Of a stretch of 64,000 bases of DNA, positions 1-9,058 are shown one piece after another. Below the pieces are notes generated by a model. It saw only the letters and a program-made list of their open reading frames with translations. It was not told where the DNA came from and made no database searches. The position numbers were made by a program, and so were the translations under genes. The stretch comes from G963667915 sp965197385 (GTDB lineage Bacteria; Acidobacteriota; Vicinamibacteria; Vicinamibacterales; UBA823), in NCBI GenBank assembly GCA_965197385.1, contig CBDANA010000008.1:682001-746000 (forward strand). Direction: 5' to 3'. Every line of letters begins with the position of its first letter. Positions within the stretch are counted from its first letter, which is position 1.

Positions 1-1
1 G

Positions 2-79
2 TTTCACCTCGAGGGCGGGAAGGGCACGACGAGCAAAGTCGTGAAGTTCCAGCTACGACCCGACCCGCTGGCACGCTGA
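2..79 (+). CDS. C-terminal tail of a gene cut by the window edge
   Basis: The window opens inside an open frame that encodes about 25 residues, rich in Lys, Gly and Thr (it includes GGKGTTSK), and ends at a TGA at 77-79. The frame, the clean stop and the convergent neighbour just downstream suggest a genuine gene end. Too little is present to name the family. The alternating hydrophobic pattern (KVVKFQL) would suit a final beta-strand, but that is a guess. Confidence 0.4.
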   Translation, partial: FHLEGGKGTTSKVVKFQLRPDPLAR

Positions 80-95
80 AGCGAGAGATGTCCGT

Positions 96-1307
96 CTAGG
101 ATTCCTCGTCGAAGAAGCTCTCGACGCTCGGGGCTACCGCCGGCGCGGCCGACCGCGTCAGCCGCTGGCCTGGCGCCGGCGGCCGCATCCACGCGAACCG
201 CTCGATGGCCCGCCCGACGATCCGCTGCCGCGCCTCCTCATCGGGCTCCAGCGTCCAGACGCCGCGCTGCCCCGTGCCGCTAAGCGCGATGCCGTCGGAC
301 CGCGGCGTGCACCCGTACCGGTAGTCGACCTCGGGCTGGGGGACCAGGAAGGTGAGCTGCCCCTTCACCGGGATCAACTCCTCGTCGCGGAAGAGGTCGT
401 GCGATCCGAGTCCTGTGCAGTTGACGATGACCGACTCGCTGACCGTCATCAGATCCCTCGGCGTGTCGAACTTGCGGATGACGGTGCGGCCGCCGAACAG
501 GTGGACCTCCCGCAGCATTGCCTCGAGATAGAGCGATGGCTCGATCAGCAGTGACGAGCGGCGGGAGGCATAGCGTGTGGGGAACGGGTGCTCGCCCGGA
601 TAGAGGATCTCGGTGCCCGTGCGCATGTGGGCCGGCATCAGCCTCGAGCCTTCCCGTTCGAGCCGCTCCGCCGTCGCCGCGGTGGGCAGCTCGTCCATCG
701 TGTCGTAGCGGTCCATCCAACTGACGCCGAAGTGTGGGCCGGCCAGAAGCTGAAACTGGCGGTAGGCAATTCCCACCGCGATCCTGAATTGCGCCTCCCA
801 CGCCGGCGTATACCCCCGGCCGATCACCAGCCTGGACGTTGGTGAGAAGCTGCCCAAGGCCATGTTCGAGGTGGTGTCGGGCGGGACCGCCATCGCGTAG
901 ATCGTCACGTCGAAGCCGCGGCGTTGCAGCTGTCTCGCCGCGGCCAGGCCGACGGCGCCCGAACCCAGGACGGCCGCCCGGCGGTCGCCCTGGGCCGCTT
1001 CCAGGGCCAGGTCGGCGGCCAGCGCGCCGGTGCCCCAGGACAGGGAGAGGCCGGCCCCGCCGTGACCGTAATTGTGGACCACCGTCTTCGCGTCCAGTTG
1101 CTCGGCCCGTAGGACGAACCCCGACGAGCGGTGCGGACGCAGGCCGACCGTGGTCCGGATGACACGATCCCAGGACGCTTTGATCGGCGCCAGGGTAAGC
1201 CTCGGCCGAGTCAGCCTGGCCAATCGAGGTGTCCGGCTGGCGCAGCCCCAGAGGCCGAGTCCGAGCGCCGCCATGCCGCCAGTCTTGAGTAGAGTTCGCC
1301 TATCCAT
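96..1307 (-). CDS. Exported FAD-dependent oxidoreductase, D-amino-acid oxidase (DAO) family
   Basis: A 403-residue protein. The N-terminus is a signal sequence with Arg-Arg followed by a hydrophobic stretch and a lipobox-like LWGC (residues 19-22), so it is probably an exported lipoprotein. A glycine-rich Rossmann motif (VLGSGAVGLAAARQL, about residues 113-127) binds FAD. The segment VNYGHGG-like (VHNYGHGGAGLSLSWG) and the later NCTGLGSHDLF match the DAO fold that oxidises D-amino acids or related amines to imino acids with release of H2O2. The substrate cannot be read from the sequence. It is convergent with the partial gene at the left edge and upstream of nothing obviously co-transcribed. 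Length and fold fit D-amino-acid oxidase or D-aspartate oxidase relatives. Confidence 0.75.
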   Translation of the reverse strand: MDRRTLLKTGGMAALGLGLWGCASRTPRLARLTRPRLTLAPIKASWDRVIRTTVGLRPHRSSGFVLRAEQLDAKTVVHNYGHGGAGLSLSWGTGALAADLALEAAQGDRRAAVLGSGAVGLAAARQLQRRGFDVTIYAMAVPPDTTSNMALGSFSPTSRLVIGRGYTPAWEAQFRIAVGIAYRQFQLLAGPHFGVSWMDRYDTMDELPTAATAERLEREGSRLMPAHMRTGTEILYPGEHPFPTRYASRRSSLLIEPSLYLEAMLREVHLFGGRTVIRKFDTPRDLMTVSESVIVNCTGLGSHDLFRDEELIPVKGQLTFLVPQPEVDYRYGCTPRSDGIALSGTGQRGVWTLEPDEEARQRIVGRAIERFAWMRPPAPGQRLTRSAAPAVAPSVESFFDEES

Positions 1308-1421
1308 TGGAGACCTCCTGCGGTGCTTCCCACATTATAGACCTCGAGCCCCCGCTCGCAAAACCACCGAGGCCCACGTCACGTCGTCGGCGCGTGAGCC
1401 GCCAGGGGCCTCGCCCGAGCT

Positions 1422-3416
1422 TCACGTGCGCCGGAACAACGCCAAGGCGCGATCGAGCGCCTCTCGATCGCCAACGATCACGGCCGTGTCACCCGCCCGA
1501 TAGCGGAAGGTCTCGTCACGCCGATAGATCGGCTGCCCATCGCGCACGACGGCAACCTGGATTGCGCCGGTCTGCTGCCGCAGGTCGAGCGTCCGGGCGC
1601 TCTCGCCCACCGCGGCGGCGCCATCTTCGACCTCGACGATCTCCAACGCGTCGTGAATGCCGAGGTGCTTGAGCGTGTCGAGCGTCAGGTCGGGCGCCGC
1701 GGTTCCGCGTAACAGGCCGTAGTGCTCGCTCCGCACAGCCTCGAGCTCGTGCGCGATTCGGGTCGCCGGGATCGTGTAGCTCTCGAGCGCGCACGCGAAC
1801 AGCTCGAGCGACGCTTCGAACTCTTCGACCACGACCTGGTTCGCCCCGAGCCGCATCAGCTCGTCGATGGCGCGGACATACCTCGTGCGAACGACGATCT
1901 GTGCCGCAGGCGCCACCTCACGGGCCACCGCCACCCCACGCCGTTCCTCAACCGGGGAGGAGATGGCGAACACGATGATCCGCGCGCGCGTGCAGGCGAC
2001 GCGCCCGAGCATCGTGTGCCGTGTGCCGTCGCCGTAGACGGCCGGCAGCCCATCCGCCCTGGCCCGAAGCACCAGCTCCGGGTTCTGATCGACCACCACG
2101 CAGGCGATTCCGGCGGCCTGGAGCATCCGCGCGAGATACCGTCCCGCGACCCCATAGCCGACGACGACGGCGTGATCGGTGAGCGCTGCCGTCCCCGCGG
2201 CACCGCTTGCGTCGACGTCCGCAGCGTGATCCTTCCACACCGAACCCATGAGCCGTGTGCCGATCGACTCCGAGATCGGGCGCGCCGATGCGATGAGAAA
2301 CGGCGTGGCCATCATCGACAAGGCCGCTACCGAGAGAAACCCCTGGTAGTCGTCGCCGGCGAATAGGCCCAACGGCAACCCGACCGCGGCCAGTACGAAC
2401 GAGAACTCGCCGACCTGGGCCAGGCTGAGCCCGCTCATCAGGCCGGTCTCGAGACCGCGCCCGCGCACCAGCACGGCGCCTGCCGCCACGACGCTCTTGA
2501 CCACGATCAACCCGAGCGTGGCCGCGGCCAGCTCGAGAGGGTGGCTCAGGACGAACGGCAGATCCAGGAGCATCCCGATCGAGGTGAAGAAGACCCCGCT
2601 GAACAGCGCGCGGAACGGCAGGACGTCGGAGAGCGCCTGCAGGCCGTATTCCGATTCGGAGATGATCAAGCCTGCCAGAAAGGCGCCGATGGCGAGCGAG
2701 AAGCCGGCTGCCGCGGTCACCAGCGCCGTCGCGATACAGAAGAACCCCACGCACAGCGTGAAGAGCTCGCGGTCGCGCAGCCCGACGATACGGTCGAGCA
2801 CGCGCCGGACCGCGAACCGACCGCCGATGACGAGGACAACCATCACGGCGAGGCTGGCCAGCATGCGTGTCCACACGCTGATGCCCGCCGGCCCTGCCTC
2901 GCGCCCGAGCAGCGGCAACAGGACCATGAGCGGCACGATGCACAGGTCTTGGAACACCAGGATGGATACGACCTCGCGCCCGTGAGGAGTATTCAACTCA
3001 CCGCGGTCGGCGTACGACTTGGTCACCACCGCGGTGGACGACATCGCCGCCAGGGCCCCGTAGAAGAACGTCCGTCCGAGCAGCGTGCCGGTCGCCATGC
3101 CGAGCAGCATGGCCACCCCCAACATGCCGGCTACCTGGACGCCGCCCGTCACCATCAGGGAGCGACCCCAGCGCAGCACCTCGGAAAGCGACAGCTCGAG
3201 CCCAATCGCGAAGAGCAGCAGCACGACACCGATCTCCGAGAGCGCCGAGACCTCCTCGGAATCGGGAATCAGCGCAACGCCGTGTGGACCGATGATCACG
3301 CCAACGAGGAGAAACCCGATGAGGGCCGGTACGTGGACGCGATGGGCCAACGCGACGACCGGGACCGCCAGGCCGATGATGATCGCCAGGTCGCGCAGCA
3401 CGCTGAGGTCTTGCAT
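1422..3416 (-). CDS. KefB-type monovalent cation:proton antiporter with RCK (TrkA-N/TrkA-C) domains
   Basis: A 664-residue inner-membrane protein of the CPA2 family. Residues 1 to about 385 form the antiporter membrane domain with around a dozen hydrophobic segments and typical motifs such as GFLLVGVIIGPHG and LLFAIGLELS. A TrkA-N (RCK) nucleotide-binding domain follows, with the Rossmann glycine motif in VVVGYGVAGRYLA at about residue 415. A TrkA-C domain (about 565-660) ends the protein. The family exports K+ in exchange for H+ and is gated by NAD(H) or other ligands bound at RCK. No KefF-like accessory gene is adjacent. The start at 3416 begins directly with a membrane segment and fits the family. 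Confidence 0.85.
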   Translation of the reverse strand: MQDLSVLRDLAIIIGLAVPVVALAHRVHVPALIGFLLVGVIIGPHGVALIPDSEEVSALSEIGVVLLLFAIGLELSLSEVLRWGRSLMVTGGVQVAGMLGVAMLLGMATGTLLGRTFFYGALAAMSSTAVVTKSYADRGELNTPHGREVVSILVFQDLCIVPLMVLLPLLGREAGPAGISVWTRMLASLAVMVVLVIGGRFAVRRVLDRIVGLRDRELFTLCVGFFCIATALVTAAAGFSLAIGAFLAGLIISESEYGLQALSDVLPFRALFSGVFFTSIGMLLDLPFVLSHPLELAAATLGLIVVKSVVAAGAVLVRGRGLETGLMSGLSLAQVGEFSFVLAAVGLPLGLFAGDDYQGFLSVAALSMMATPFLIASARPISESIGTRLMGSVWKDHAADVDASGAAGTAALTDHAVVVGYGVAGRYLARMLQAAGIACVVVDQNPELVLRARADGLPAVYGDGTRHTMLGRVACTRARIIVFAISSPVEERRGVAVAREVAPAAQIVVRTRYVRAIDELMRLGANQVVVEEFEASLELFACALESYTIPATRIAHELEAVRSEHYGLLRGTAAPDLTLDTLKHLGIHDALEIVEVEDGAAAVGESARTLDLRQQTGAIQVAVVRDGQPIYRRDETFRYRAGDTAVIVGDREALDRALALFRRT

Positions 3417-3640
3417 CAGGGAGTCTGACGTTTGATCGCTACGTGCGACCGGAATCCGGTCTCAAGTGATTGGCTCACCCCAAATGAATAGTACAGATAG
3501 AATTGCTTGAAGCGCTCGATGAATTCATTAAACTGAGAGCTTTATATTGGCCGGTCAGATCAGCACGCGTATACACCTATACACTGACAGGCTCCCCGTA
3601 AGGCTAGATTTCGTCGCCGAGCACCACGCAGCCGCGGACA

Positions 3641-5008
3641 GTGGTAACGCATTTCGCCCTCTCGCCTCTTCTGTGGGATCGTCCAGGTCTTGCCAGGCGG
3701 AGCATCGCCGAGGGTTCCGCTCAGTATCGGGATCGTCACGCCGAGCCAGAATCGGGCTTGGCGTCGCGGTGCCAGGGCTCTTTCGATTTTGTCATGGTCG
3801 TCCCGGTGTGTGCGGAGTCGGCGGCCTTCATCGATGGGTACCGCGCTGCGGCGCGAGGTGCGGGCCGCCTGCTCGTCATTGCCGTGCTCAACGGCCGTGC
3901 GGGGGCAGACGATTCGGTTCATGCGTTGAACGCGGAGTGCTTTCGTGGACTCAGTAGTCGGTTTGCGCTGCGTGAGGTGGGGCGCGGCGGATGGCTGGGC
4001 CGCGATGCGAGCATGAGCGTGCTCGTGGTCGACCGTTTCACGACCGGTCGTCGCTTGCCGTCGCGGCAGGGCGTTGGCTTGGCTCGCAAGATCGGTGCGG
4101 ACATCGCCCTCGAGTTCATCGCGGCGGGACGAGTACGCCACGCGTTTTTCGCGATGATGGATGCCGACGCACGCTTGCCCGAGGACTACTTCGGACGTAT
4201 CGCCGAGCTCGAGCCCGAGTGCTCGGCTGCGGTGTTTCCGCTTTGGCACGAGCCGAGTGGCCAGGGTGACGTGGATCGCGCCACCGCGCTCTACGAGATC
4301 CGCCTTCGATACTTCCAGCGCGGCCTCCAGTGGGCGAATTCACCCTATGCGTTTCACACCGTGGGCAGCACGATGGTGGTGCACGCTCTGTGTTACGCCC
4401 AGGTCCGCGGCGTGCCTTTGCGGCAGGCAGCGGAAGACTTCTATCTCCTGGGCAAGCTGAGCAAGCTGCGCCCGCTGGCACGCCTCCCTGGCGCACCCGT
4501 TCGGATTCGTAGTCGCGTGTCTGATCGTGTGCCCTTTGGGACCGGCGCGGAAACCGCCAAGCTGGCTCGTGGCGACACACTCGAGCTGTACCATCCCGAC
4601 TGCTTCGCGGCCGTTCGGGAGGTGACGTGGGGGCTTCAGCGCTTGTCGGAGCTCCCAGACCAAGATAAAATCGAAGAGCTGCTGTCTCGAATGAGCCCTC
4701 CCGTCAAGGGCTTCCTCGAGTCGCGGGGTGCCCGCCGTGCCTGGCAGAAGCTCAGTGAGCAAGCTCCGAACCCGGCGGCACGGCTTCGTCGTTTTCACGA
4801 CTGGTTCGATGGATTCCGCACGCTGAAGCTGATTCACCACGTCCGGGATCACGTGGCGGCGTCACTACCCTGGCAGGACGCGATCCGGCTTGCACCGTTC
4901 ATGGACGACGTTGAAGATGATGGTGCGTGTCTAAGCGAAGCCCGAACGGAGCTGCTCCGTCTCGAGCAAGCTCTGCCTCGGTTGGTCGGTCCCAGTGTGT
5001 ACCAGTAA
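3641..5008 (+). CDS. Glycosyltransferase-like protein (putative GT-A fold)
   Basis: A 455-residue cytoplasmic protein starting at GTG. An N-terminal beta-strand segment (FVMVVPVCAES, about residues 50-60) and the acidic MMDADARLP motif (about residues 169-177) resemble the first strand and DXD metal/nucleotide-sugar site of GT2-like glycosyltransferases. The C-terminal half is helical and charged with no motif I recognise. The N-terminal 45 residues before the first strand look unstructured, so an internal start near 3794 (ATG) is possible. The preceding 220 bp are AT-rich relative to the surroundings, which could mean recent acquisition. No sugar-biosynthesis genes are nearby. The transferase assignment is an inference from two motifs. 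Confidence 0.5.
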   Translation: MVTHFALSPLLWDRPGLARRSIAEGSAQYRDRHAEPESGLASRCQGSFDFVMVVPVCAESAAFIDGYRAAARGAGRLLVIAVLNGRAGADDSVHALNAECFRGLSSRFALREVGRGGWLGRDASMSVLVVDRFTTGRRLPSRQGVGLARKIGADIALEFIAAGRVRHAFFAMMDADARLPEDYFGRIAELEPECSAAVFPLWHEPSGQGDVDRATALYEIRLRYFQRGLQWANSPYAFHTVGSTMVVHALCYAQVRGVPLRQAAEDFYLLGKLSKLRPLARLPGAPVRIRSRVSDRVPFGTGAETAKLARGDTLELYHPDCFAAVREVTWGLQRLSELPDQDKIEELLSRMSPPVKGFLESRGARRAWQKLSEQAPNPAARLRRFHDWFDGFRTLKLIHHVRDHVAASLPWQDAIRLAPFMDDVEDDGACLSEARTELLRLEQALPRLVGPSVYQ

Positions 5009-5026
5009 GAAGCGTCGGGCGACTCG

Positions 5027-6052
5027 CTAGGGCATGACGCCCTGGGTGCTCAGGGCGATCCGGTACAGCCCGGTGCGTGCGGTCGTGTAGAGCGTCCGAC
5101 CGTCATCCCCCCAGGCGACGTTCGCCGGAACTTCCTCGGGCTAGATCGTGCCCAGGTGCGTGCCGGTCGGATCGAAGATCCACACGCCGCCCGGACCGGT
5201 CGCGAACAGGTGGCCCGCTTGATCCACTTTCAGGCCGTCAGGTGAGCCTGGCGCGGTTTCCGACGTAACGTCGAAGAAGACCCGACCGCTGCCGAGCGTG
5301 CCGTCCTCCAGGACGTCGTACGCCATCCACAGCTTGCGCTCGGCGTCCGAATTGGCCACATACAGCGTCGTCTCGTCAGGTGAAAAGGCGATGCCGTTCG
5401 GGCGGCTCTGCTCACTGGTGAGCAGTTCCAGGTCGCCGGCCGGGCTGAGCCGGTAGATGCCGCTGAAATCCAACTCTTTGGCCGGATCCTCATCTTGCTG
5501 CGGCAACCCGTAAGGCGGATCGGTGAAATACAGCCAGCCGTCTGATTTGTAGGCGGCATCATTGGGGCTGTTCAGCCGCCTCCCCTCGTAGCGGTCGGCA
5601 AGCACGGTGTGCGTGCCATCAGGTTCGATCCGGGTCACCTGTCGAAGTCCATGCTCCATCAGGATCAACCGTCCCTCGGAATCGAGTGTGAGGCCGTTGG
5701 ACCCCACCGACGAACCCTCGCCATCGAACACCGGGTTCATGAAGTCGGTCAGCTCGCCATCCGGTGTCCACTTGTAGATGGCGTTCCCTCGAACGTCGCT
5801 GAACAGCAGGTACGGACCGCCCTGCCGCACCCATACCGGCCCCTCGGTGAAGACGAAGCCGTCGTGCAGCTTCTCGATGCGGGCCTCGACCGGCACGATC
5901 GCATCGATCGCCGGATCGACCCTCACGATCGAGCCAGCTCCGGTGTCGGGCCCCGGAGTCATCTCAGCCGCTGGTGGCGCCGGCTCCGAGCCGCAACCGC
6001 CAACCCCGCATGCCACCGCGAGCAGGCCTCCAGCGATCCATTTCGTCTTCAG
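5027..6052 (-). pseudogene. SMP-30/gluconolactonase/LRE-family lipoprotein interrupted by an in-frame TAG
   Basis: Six-bladed beta-propeller lactonase family protein. The reading frame carries the expected motifs (FTEGPVWV, LNSPNDAAYKSDGWLYFTD, RPNGIAFSPDETTLYVANS, PDGLKVDQAGHLFATGPGG). It is stopped by TAG at 5141-5143, yet the same frame continues for 37 more residues of clear family C-terminus (PEEVPANVAWG, LYTTARTGLYRI) to a second TAG at 5027-5029. At the other end the lipoprotein signal peptide (lipobox VGGC) is preceded in frame by a TGA and no ATG; the only candidate for a full signal is CTG at 6052, otherwise GTG at 6016. A prematurely stopped 291-residue product would lose the last propeller strand. 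It is convergent with the gene ending at 5008. Confidence 0.75.
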
Positions 6053-6328
6053 TCATGGCACCACCCCGCTGCCCACGTCATAGCGACGTGGGTACGTCCT
6101 TTTAGCCAGGATTTTCATTTTGCCTGTCCCGGAGGGCACCGTTATACACCCGACCGCCGCCGCGCGCACGAATTTCTGTTCGTCGCACAATCGTCCAGCT
6201 CCAGAGACTGTCACTCAGCCCGCGCTGACGTGCGACCGACTGGAGCCGCTGTTTTCACGGCATTTCTCAGACACTGGTCCACACGTGCGCCGTTTCTTCG
6301 CCGGAGTTCCTCGGGAAGCGGTCGCCCG

Positions 6329-6616
6329 CTATCCTCCCGGCACGGGCAGCGCCCAGATCCTCCGCAGCATGTCGCCGAACAGCCGACGGGTCAGATGCCC
6401 TTCTGCCAGCAGGAGCCAGTAGTCCCTGGCATGCTTCACCAGCCGGCCTCCGGTTTTCACCAGCCGCTGCTGGAGACTCGTGAGCGACCAGCGCGTGACC
6501 CGCGGCGGCAGGACCCATCTGCGCCAGAGGTTGCCCAGGTTGTAGGCCAGGACACTCAGTTGCAGGCGCACTTCGTTCGCCCGGAACCGAGGGCACGACA
6601 GCCGCGTCCAGTGGGT
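6329..6616 (-). pseudogene. C-terminal fragment of an IS1380-family transposase
   Basis: About 95 codons of the end of a DDE group-1 transposase: WTRLSCPRFRANEVRLQL followed by LAYNLGNLWRR and a basic tail, ending in TAG at 6329-6331. These match the well-known C-terminus of IS1380-family enzymes. Upstream of the Trp codon at 6608-6610 the homology stops and the frame soon meets a stop, so everything N-terminal is gone. The break coincides with the left break of the IS1-like element on the opposite strand, so one element has been truncated by insertion or deletion against the other. Confidence 0.7.
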
Positions 6617-6621
6617 GGCCT

Positions 6622-7494
6622 GCTAAGCGCGCTACCATCCTCACGCTGCTGGTTGAGGGTATGTCGCTGCGGGCGGTTTCCCGCGCAACCGACGCGTCCA
6701 TCAACACGATCTCCAATCTGCTCGTTGACGCGGGCGAAGCCTGCTCGGCCTACCACGATGAAACCATGCGCCGGGTGCGGGCAAAGCGCGTTCAGGTAGA
6801 CGAGATTTGGAGCTTCACCTACGCCAAGCAGAAAAACGTCCCGTCCGCCAAGGCCGCCCCGCTTGAGGCTGGCGACACCTGGACATGGACAGCGATTGAT
6901 GCTGACTCCAAGCTGGTCGTGTCCTGGCTCGTCGGACCGCGCGATGCCGGGTCCGCATTCACGTTCGTGAGCGATCTGGCTGATCGTTTAGCCACTCGTG
7001 TGCAGCTTACGTCAGACGGGCTGCGGCTCTACGTAGACGCGGTTGAGGATGCCTTCGGGGCTGACATCGACTTCGCCCAGCTGATCAAACTCTACGGTGC
7101 TACACAGGAAACCGAGACACGTTACAGTCCTGCTCAGTGCCAAGGCACGATCTCGAAGCCGATCACTGGCCACCCGGACCCCAAGCACGTCAGCACCAGC
7201 TACGTGGAGCGCCAGAACCTCACCATGCGGATGAGTATGCGTCGGTTCACACGGTTGACGAACGCCTTCTCGAAGAAGCTCCTAAATCACATGCACCACG
7301 TCTCGCTCTACTTCGTGCACTACAATTTCTGCCGGGTGCACAAGACGTTGCGGATATCGCCGGCGATGGCGGCTGGCGTGACAACCACGCTACGGAACGC
7401 CGAGTGGATCGTAGGGTTGATTGATGAGCAGGCGAAGAAACCTGGACCTCGAGGGCCCTACAAGAAACGTCAAATTTCAAACTGAGACACTACC
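6622..7494 (+). mobile_element. IS1-like insertion sequence, left end missing
   Basis: The element is recognised from its transposase and its right end. The last bases TGAGACACTACC (7483-7494) look like the terminal repeat of IS1-like elements and include the transposase stop codon. No matching GGTAGTGTCTCA is present upstream, and recognisable transposase sequence begins abruptly at the Lys codon at 6625, beside the broken IS1380 fragment. The element therefore lacks its left end and the first few codons of its transposase. Confidence 0.6.
6661..7485 (+). CDS. IS1-family-like DDE transposase, N-terminally clipped
   Basis: A 274-residue protein from the first in-frame ATG. Family-like sequence actually starts about 12 codons earlier (KRATILTLLVEG), so the original start has been lost. 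An N-terminal helix-turn-helix (SLRAVSRATDASINTISNLL) is followed by a DDE catalytic domain: the first Asp in VQVDEIWSF (about residue 42), an internal acidic site around YVDAVEDAF, and Glu in SYVERQNLTMR (about residue 182), then a basic C-terminal tail. The protein cuts and joins IS ends. It may still fold, but with one end of the IS missing it probably cannot move its own copy. Confidence 0.75.
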   Translation: MSLRAVSRATDASINTISNLLVDAGEACSAYHDETMRRVRAKRVQVDEIWSFTYAKQKNVPSAKAAPLEAGDTWTWTAIDADSKLVVSWLVGPRDAGSAFTFVSDLADRLATRVQLTSDGLRLYVDAVEDAFGADIDFAQLIKLYGATQETETRYSPAQCQGTISKPITGHPDPKHVSTSYVERQNLTMRMSMRRFTRLTNAFSKKLLNHMHHVSLYFVHYNFCRVHKTLRISPAMAAGVTTTLRNAEWIVGLIDEQAKKPGPRGPYKKRQISN

Positions 7495-7496
7495 CG

Positions 7497-7600
7497 GAGG
7501 TGCTGGCACTGGACAGCGACTGCGGGCACCTGGTAGTCGGCTGTGAGCGGGCGCGAGTGAACGACGCGGTCCGCACGTTCCTGAACCGGCGAGCGCCCGC
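7497..7600 (+). pseudogene. Possible C-terminal fragment of an alpha/beta hydrolase
   Basis: Directly after the right end of the IS1-like element an open frame reads about 34 residues (VLALDSDCGHLVVGCE, then VNDAVRTFLNRRAP). This resembles the catalytic-His strand and last helix of MetX-like alpha/beta hydrolases, where a Ser/Thr-rich strand ends in GH. Nothing upstream of the IS matches the rest of such a protein. The frame then degenerates and overlaps the antisense end of egtD. The assignment is weak. Confidence 0.3.
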
Positions 7601-7672
7601 CTGTTCTGCGTTCACTCGTGCGGTTCTCGCGCTACAACCCGCTGCGCCCATTCGGAGGAATTTCTGGGTGGT

Positions 7673-8674
7673 CTACTCAGTGTGGAACAAGGTCAACGCA
7701 AACTGGGAATCAGTTTCGATCCACTGCACCTGCCGTACGAAGCCGGCCCACTCACCCATCTCGATGAGGGTCTCCGGCTCGTACTTGTACGAGCTCTCGG
7801 TCCAAATCCGCTCGCCTTCGGCGAAGTGCACGCAGCACCCCGCGCCCGTGAGGCGCACGACCTGCGCAACCTGACTCTCAAGATACGACTCGACTCTGAA
7901 CGCGTCGGCGTTCCACACGACCCGGTGATCGAACTGAGCTAGGTCGAAGTCGGCGTCGAGCTCGCGGTTGAGACGCGCCAGCACGTTCTTGTTGAAGGCC
8001 GCGGTGACGCCGAGCGGGTCGTCGTAGGCCAGCAGCAGGTCCGGTTCGGGCTTGACCAGGTCCGCTCCGAGGAGCAGGCGGTCGCCCGGTCGACATCGAG
8101 TGCGGATGTCCTTCAGGAATCGGCGCGCGTCCTCCGGATTCAGGTTGCCGAGGTTCGAGCCCAGAAACAGGACGAGCGCAGCACCGTGTCCGTCACGCTG
8201 ATCAAGGGCGCGCTGCAGGCCGGCCTCGTAGGTCGATTCGTGGCCCACGACCGTGACCGCTGCGTGCTTCGACAGTGTCAGCGCCGACAGTTCGAGGGCG
8301 GCAGCGGAGATGTCGACGAGGTGCACACGCAGTGACCGTTGACCTGGGGGACGCACGGACAGCAGCACCGATAGCTTCGCCCCGCTGCCGCTTCCAAGCT
8401 CGACGAGCGTGCCAGCCGGACCAACCTCCGACATGATTGCTGCGGCGTGGCGTTCCAGCAGCGCGCGCTCGCCCCGCGTGATCGTGTACCACGGCAGCTC
8501 GCAGATCGCTTCGAACAGCTGCGAGCCGAGCGTGTCGTAGTGGTACTCGGCCGGCAGCCGTTTGGGGTGGTCCGCCAGTCCCTCGGCCACGTCGCGAGCC
8601 AGCGTAGAAACCGGATCGACACCGACGACGGCCGATGCGCGCTCAGCCTCCTTCCTCGCGGTCACTGCGCGCAT
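7673..8674 (-). CDS. egtD: EgtD-like L-histidine N-alpha-methyltransferase (ergothioneine biosynthesis)
   Basis: A 333-residue cytoplasmic SAM-dependent methyltransferase of the EgtD family. It trimethylates histidine to hercynine, the first step to ergothioneine. Visible hallmarks are LPAEYHYD and ELPWYTITRGE near residues 40-70 (substrate pocket), ELGSGSGAK (SAM motif, about residue 92), LFLGSNLGNL (about 168), LLGADLVK with the following AYDD, and WTESSYKY near residue 295, which carries the Glu-x-Ser pair that holds the histidine amine in characterised EgtD. No egtB sulfoxide synthase or egtC/egtE is in the window, so either they lie elsewhere or hercynine is the end product. It ends in TAG. 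Confidence 0.88.
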   Translation of the reverse strand: MRAVTARKEAERASAVVGVDPVSTLARDVAEGLADHPKRLPAEYHYDTLGSQLFEAICELPWYTITRGERALLERHAAAIMSEVGPAGTLVELGSGSGAKLSVLLSVRPPGQRSLRVHLVDISAAALELSALTLSKHAAVTVVGHESTYEAGLQRALDQRDGHGAALVLFLGSNLGNLNPEDARRFLKDIRTRCRPGDRLLLGADLVKPEPDLLLAYDDPLGVTAAFNKNVLARLNRELDADFDLAQFDHRVVWNADAFRVESYLESQVAQVVRLTGAGCCVHFAEGERIWTESSYKYEPETLIEMGEWAGFVRQVQWIETDSQFALTLFHTE

Positions 8675-8809
8675 GGTACCAGGAACCGACGGAGCATCGC
8701 CATAGCGGGCCGAGACGCTCGCCGTTCTCGAGTAGCATAGGTACCTTGCCGCTGCGGTACGCTAAACTATGGCTTCTTTCACCCGTCGCGTCCCTTGGGA
8801 GTGACTACG

Positions 8810-9058
8810 ATGCCTAAAAATACGCTGGCGGCCGGGATAATGGCCGCGTTCCTGTGGTTGGTGCTTCCGATGCCGGCGCATGCCCAGCGCGGCCAGCCGG
8901 TCCAACTACCAGCGGGGCCTGGCCAGGACCTGGTCGAGGCGAACTGCACCCAGTGCCATCGGCTCAATCTGATTACCCGGTCCTGGGGCAACACACGGGA
9001 GGGCTGGAACGAGTGGCTCGACTCGCTCGATGGTCGAGCTGCCCAGCAACCAGACTGA
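8810..9058 (+). CDS. Cytochrome c part of a split cytochrome c/Vgb-like propeller protein
   Basis: An 82-residue frame with a good ATG start: GGGAG lies 8 bases upstream. A Sec signal peptide ends at AHA/Q (residues 23-26). A CTQCH haem-binding motif follows at residues 46-50, so this is a periplasmic c-type cytochrome domain. After WLDS the frame runs into unrelated residues and a TGA. Removing one copy of the tandem CTCG CTCG at 9022-9029 joins it exactly to the next frame, so this is the 5' half of a single gene. As it stands the product has haem ligation on one side only and lacks the downstream Met-bearing helix. Confidence 0.7.
   Translation: MPKNTLAAGIMAAFLWLVLPMPAHAQRGQPVQLPAGPGQDLVEANCTQCHRLNLITRSWGNTREGWNEWLDSLDGRAAQQPD

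Noticed and set aside
3417..3640. A short gene in the AT-rich gap after the antiporter
   Set aside because: A 35-codon frame ends at 3603 but has no start codon or ribosome-binding site and no recognisable motif.
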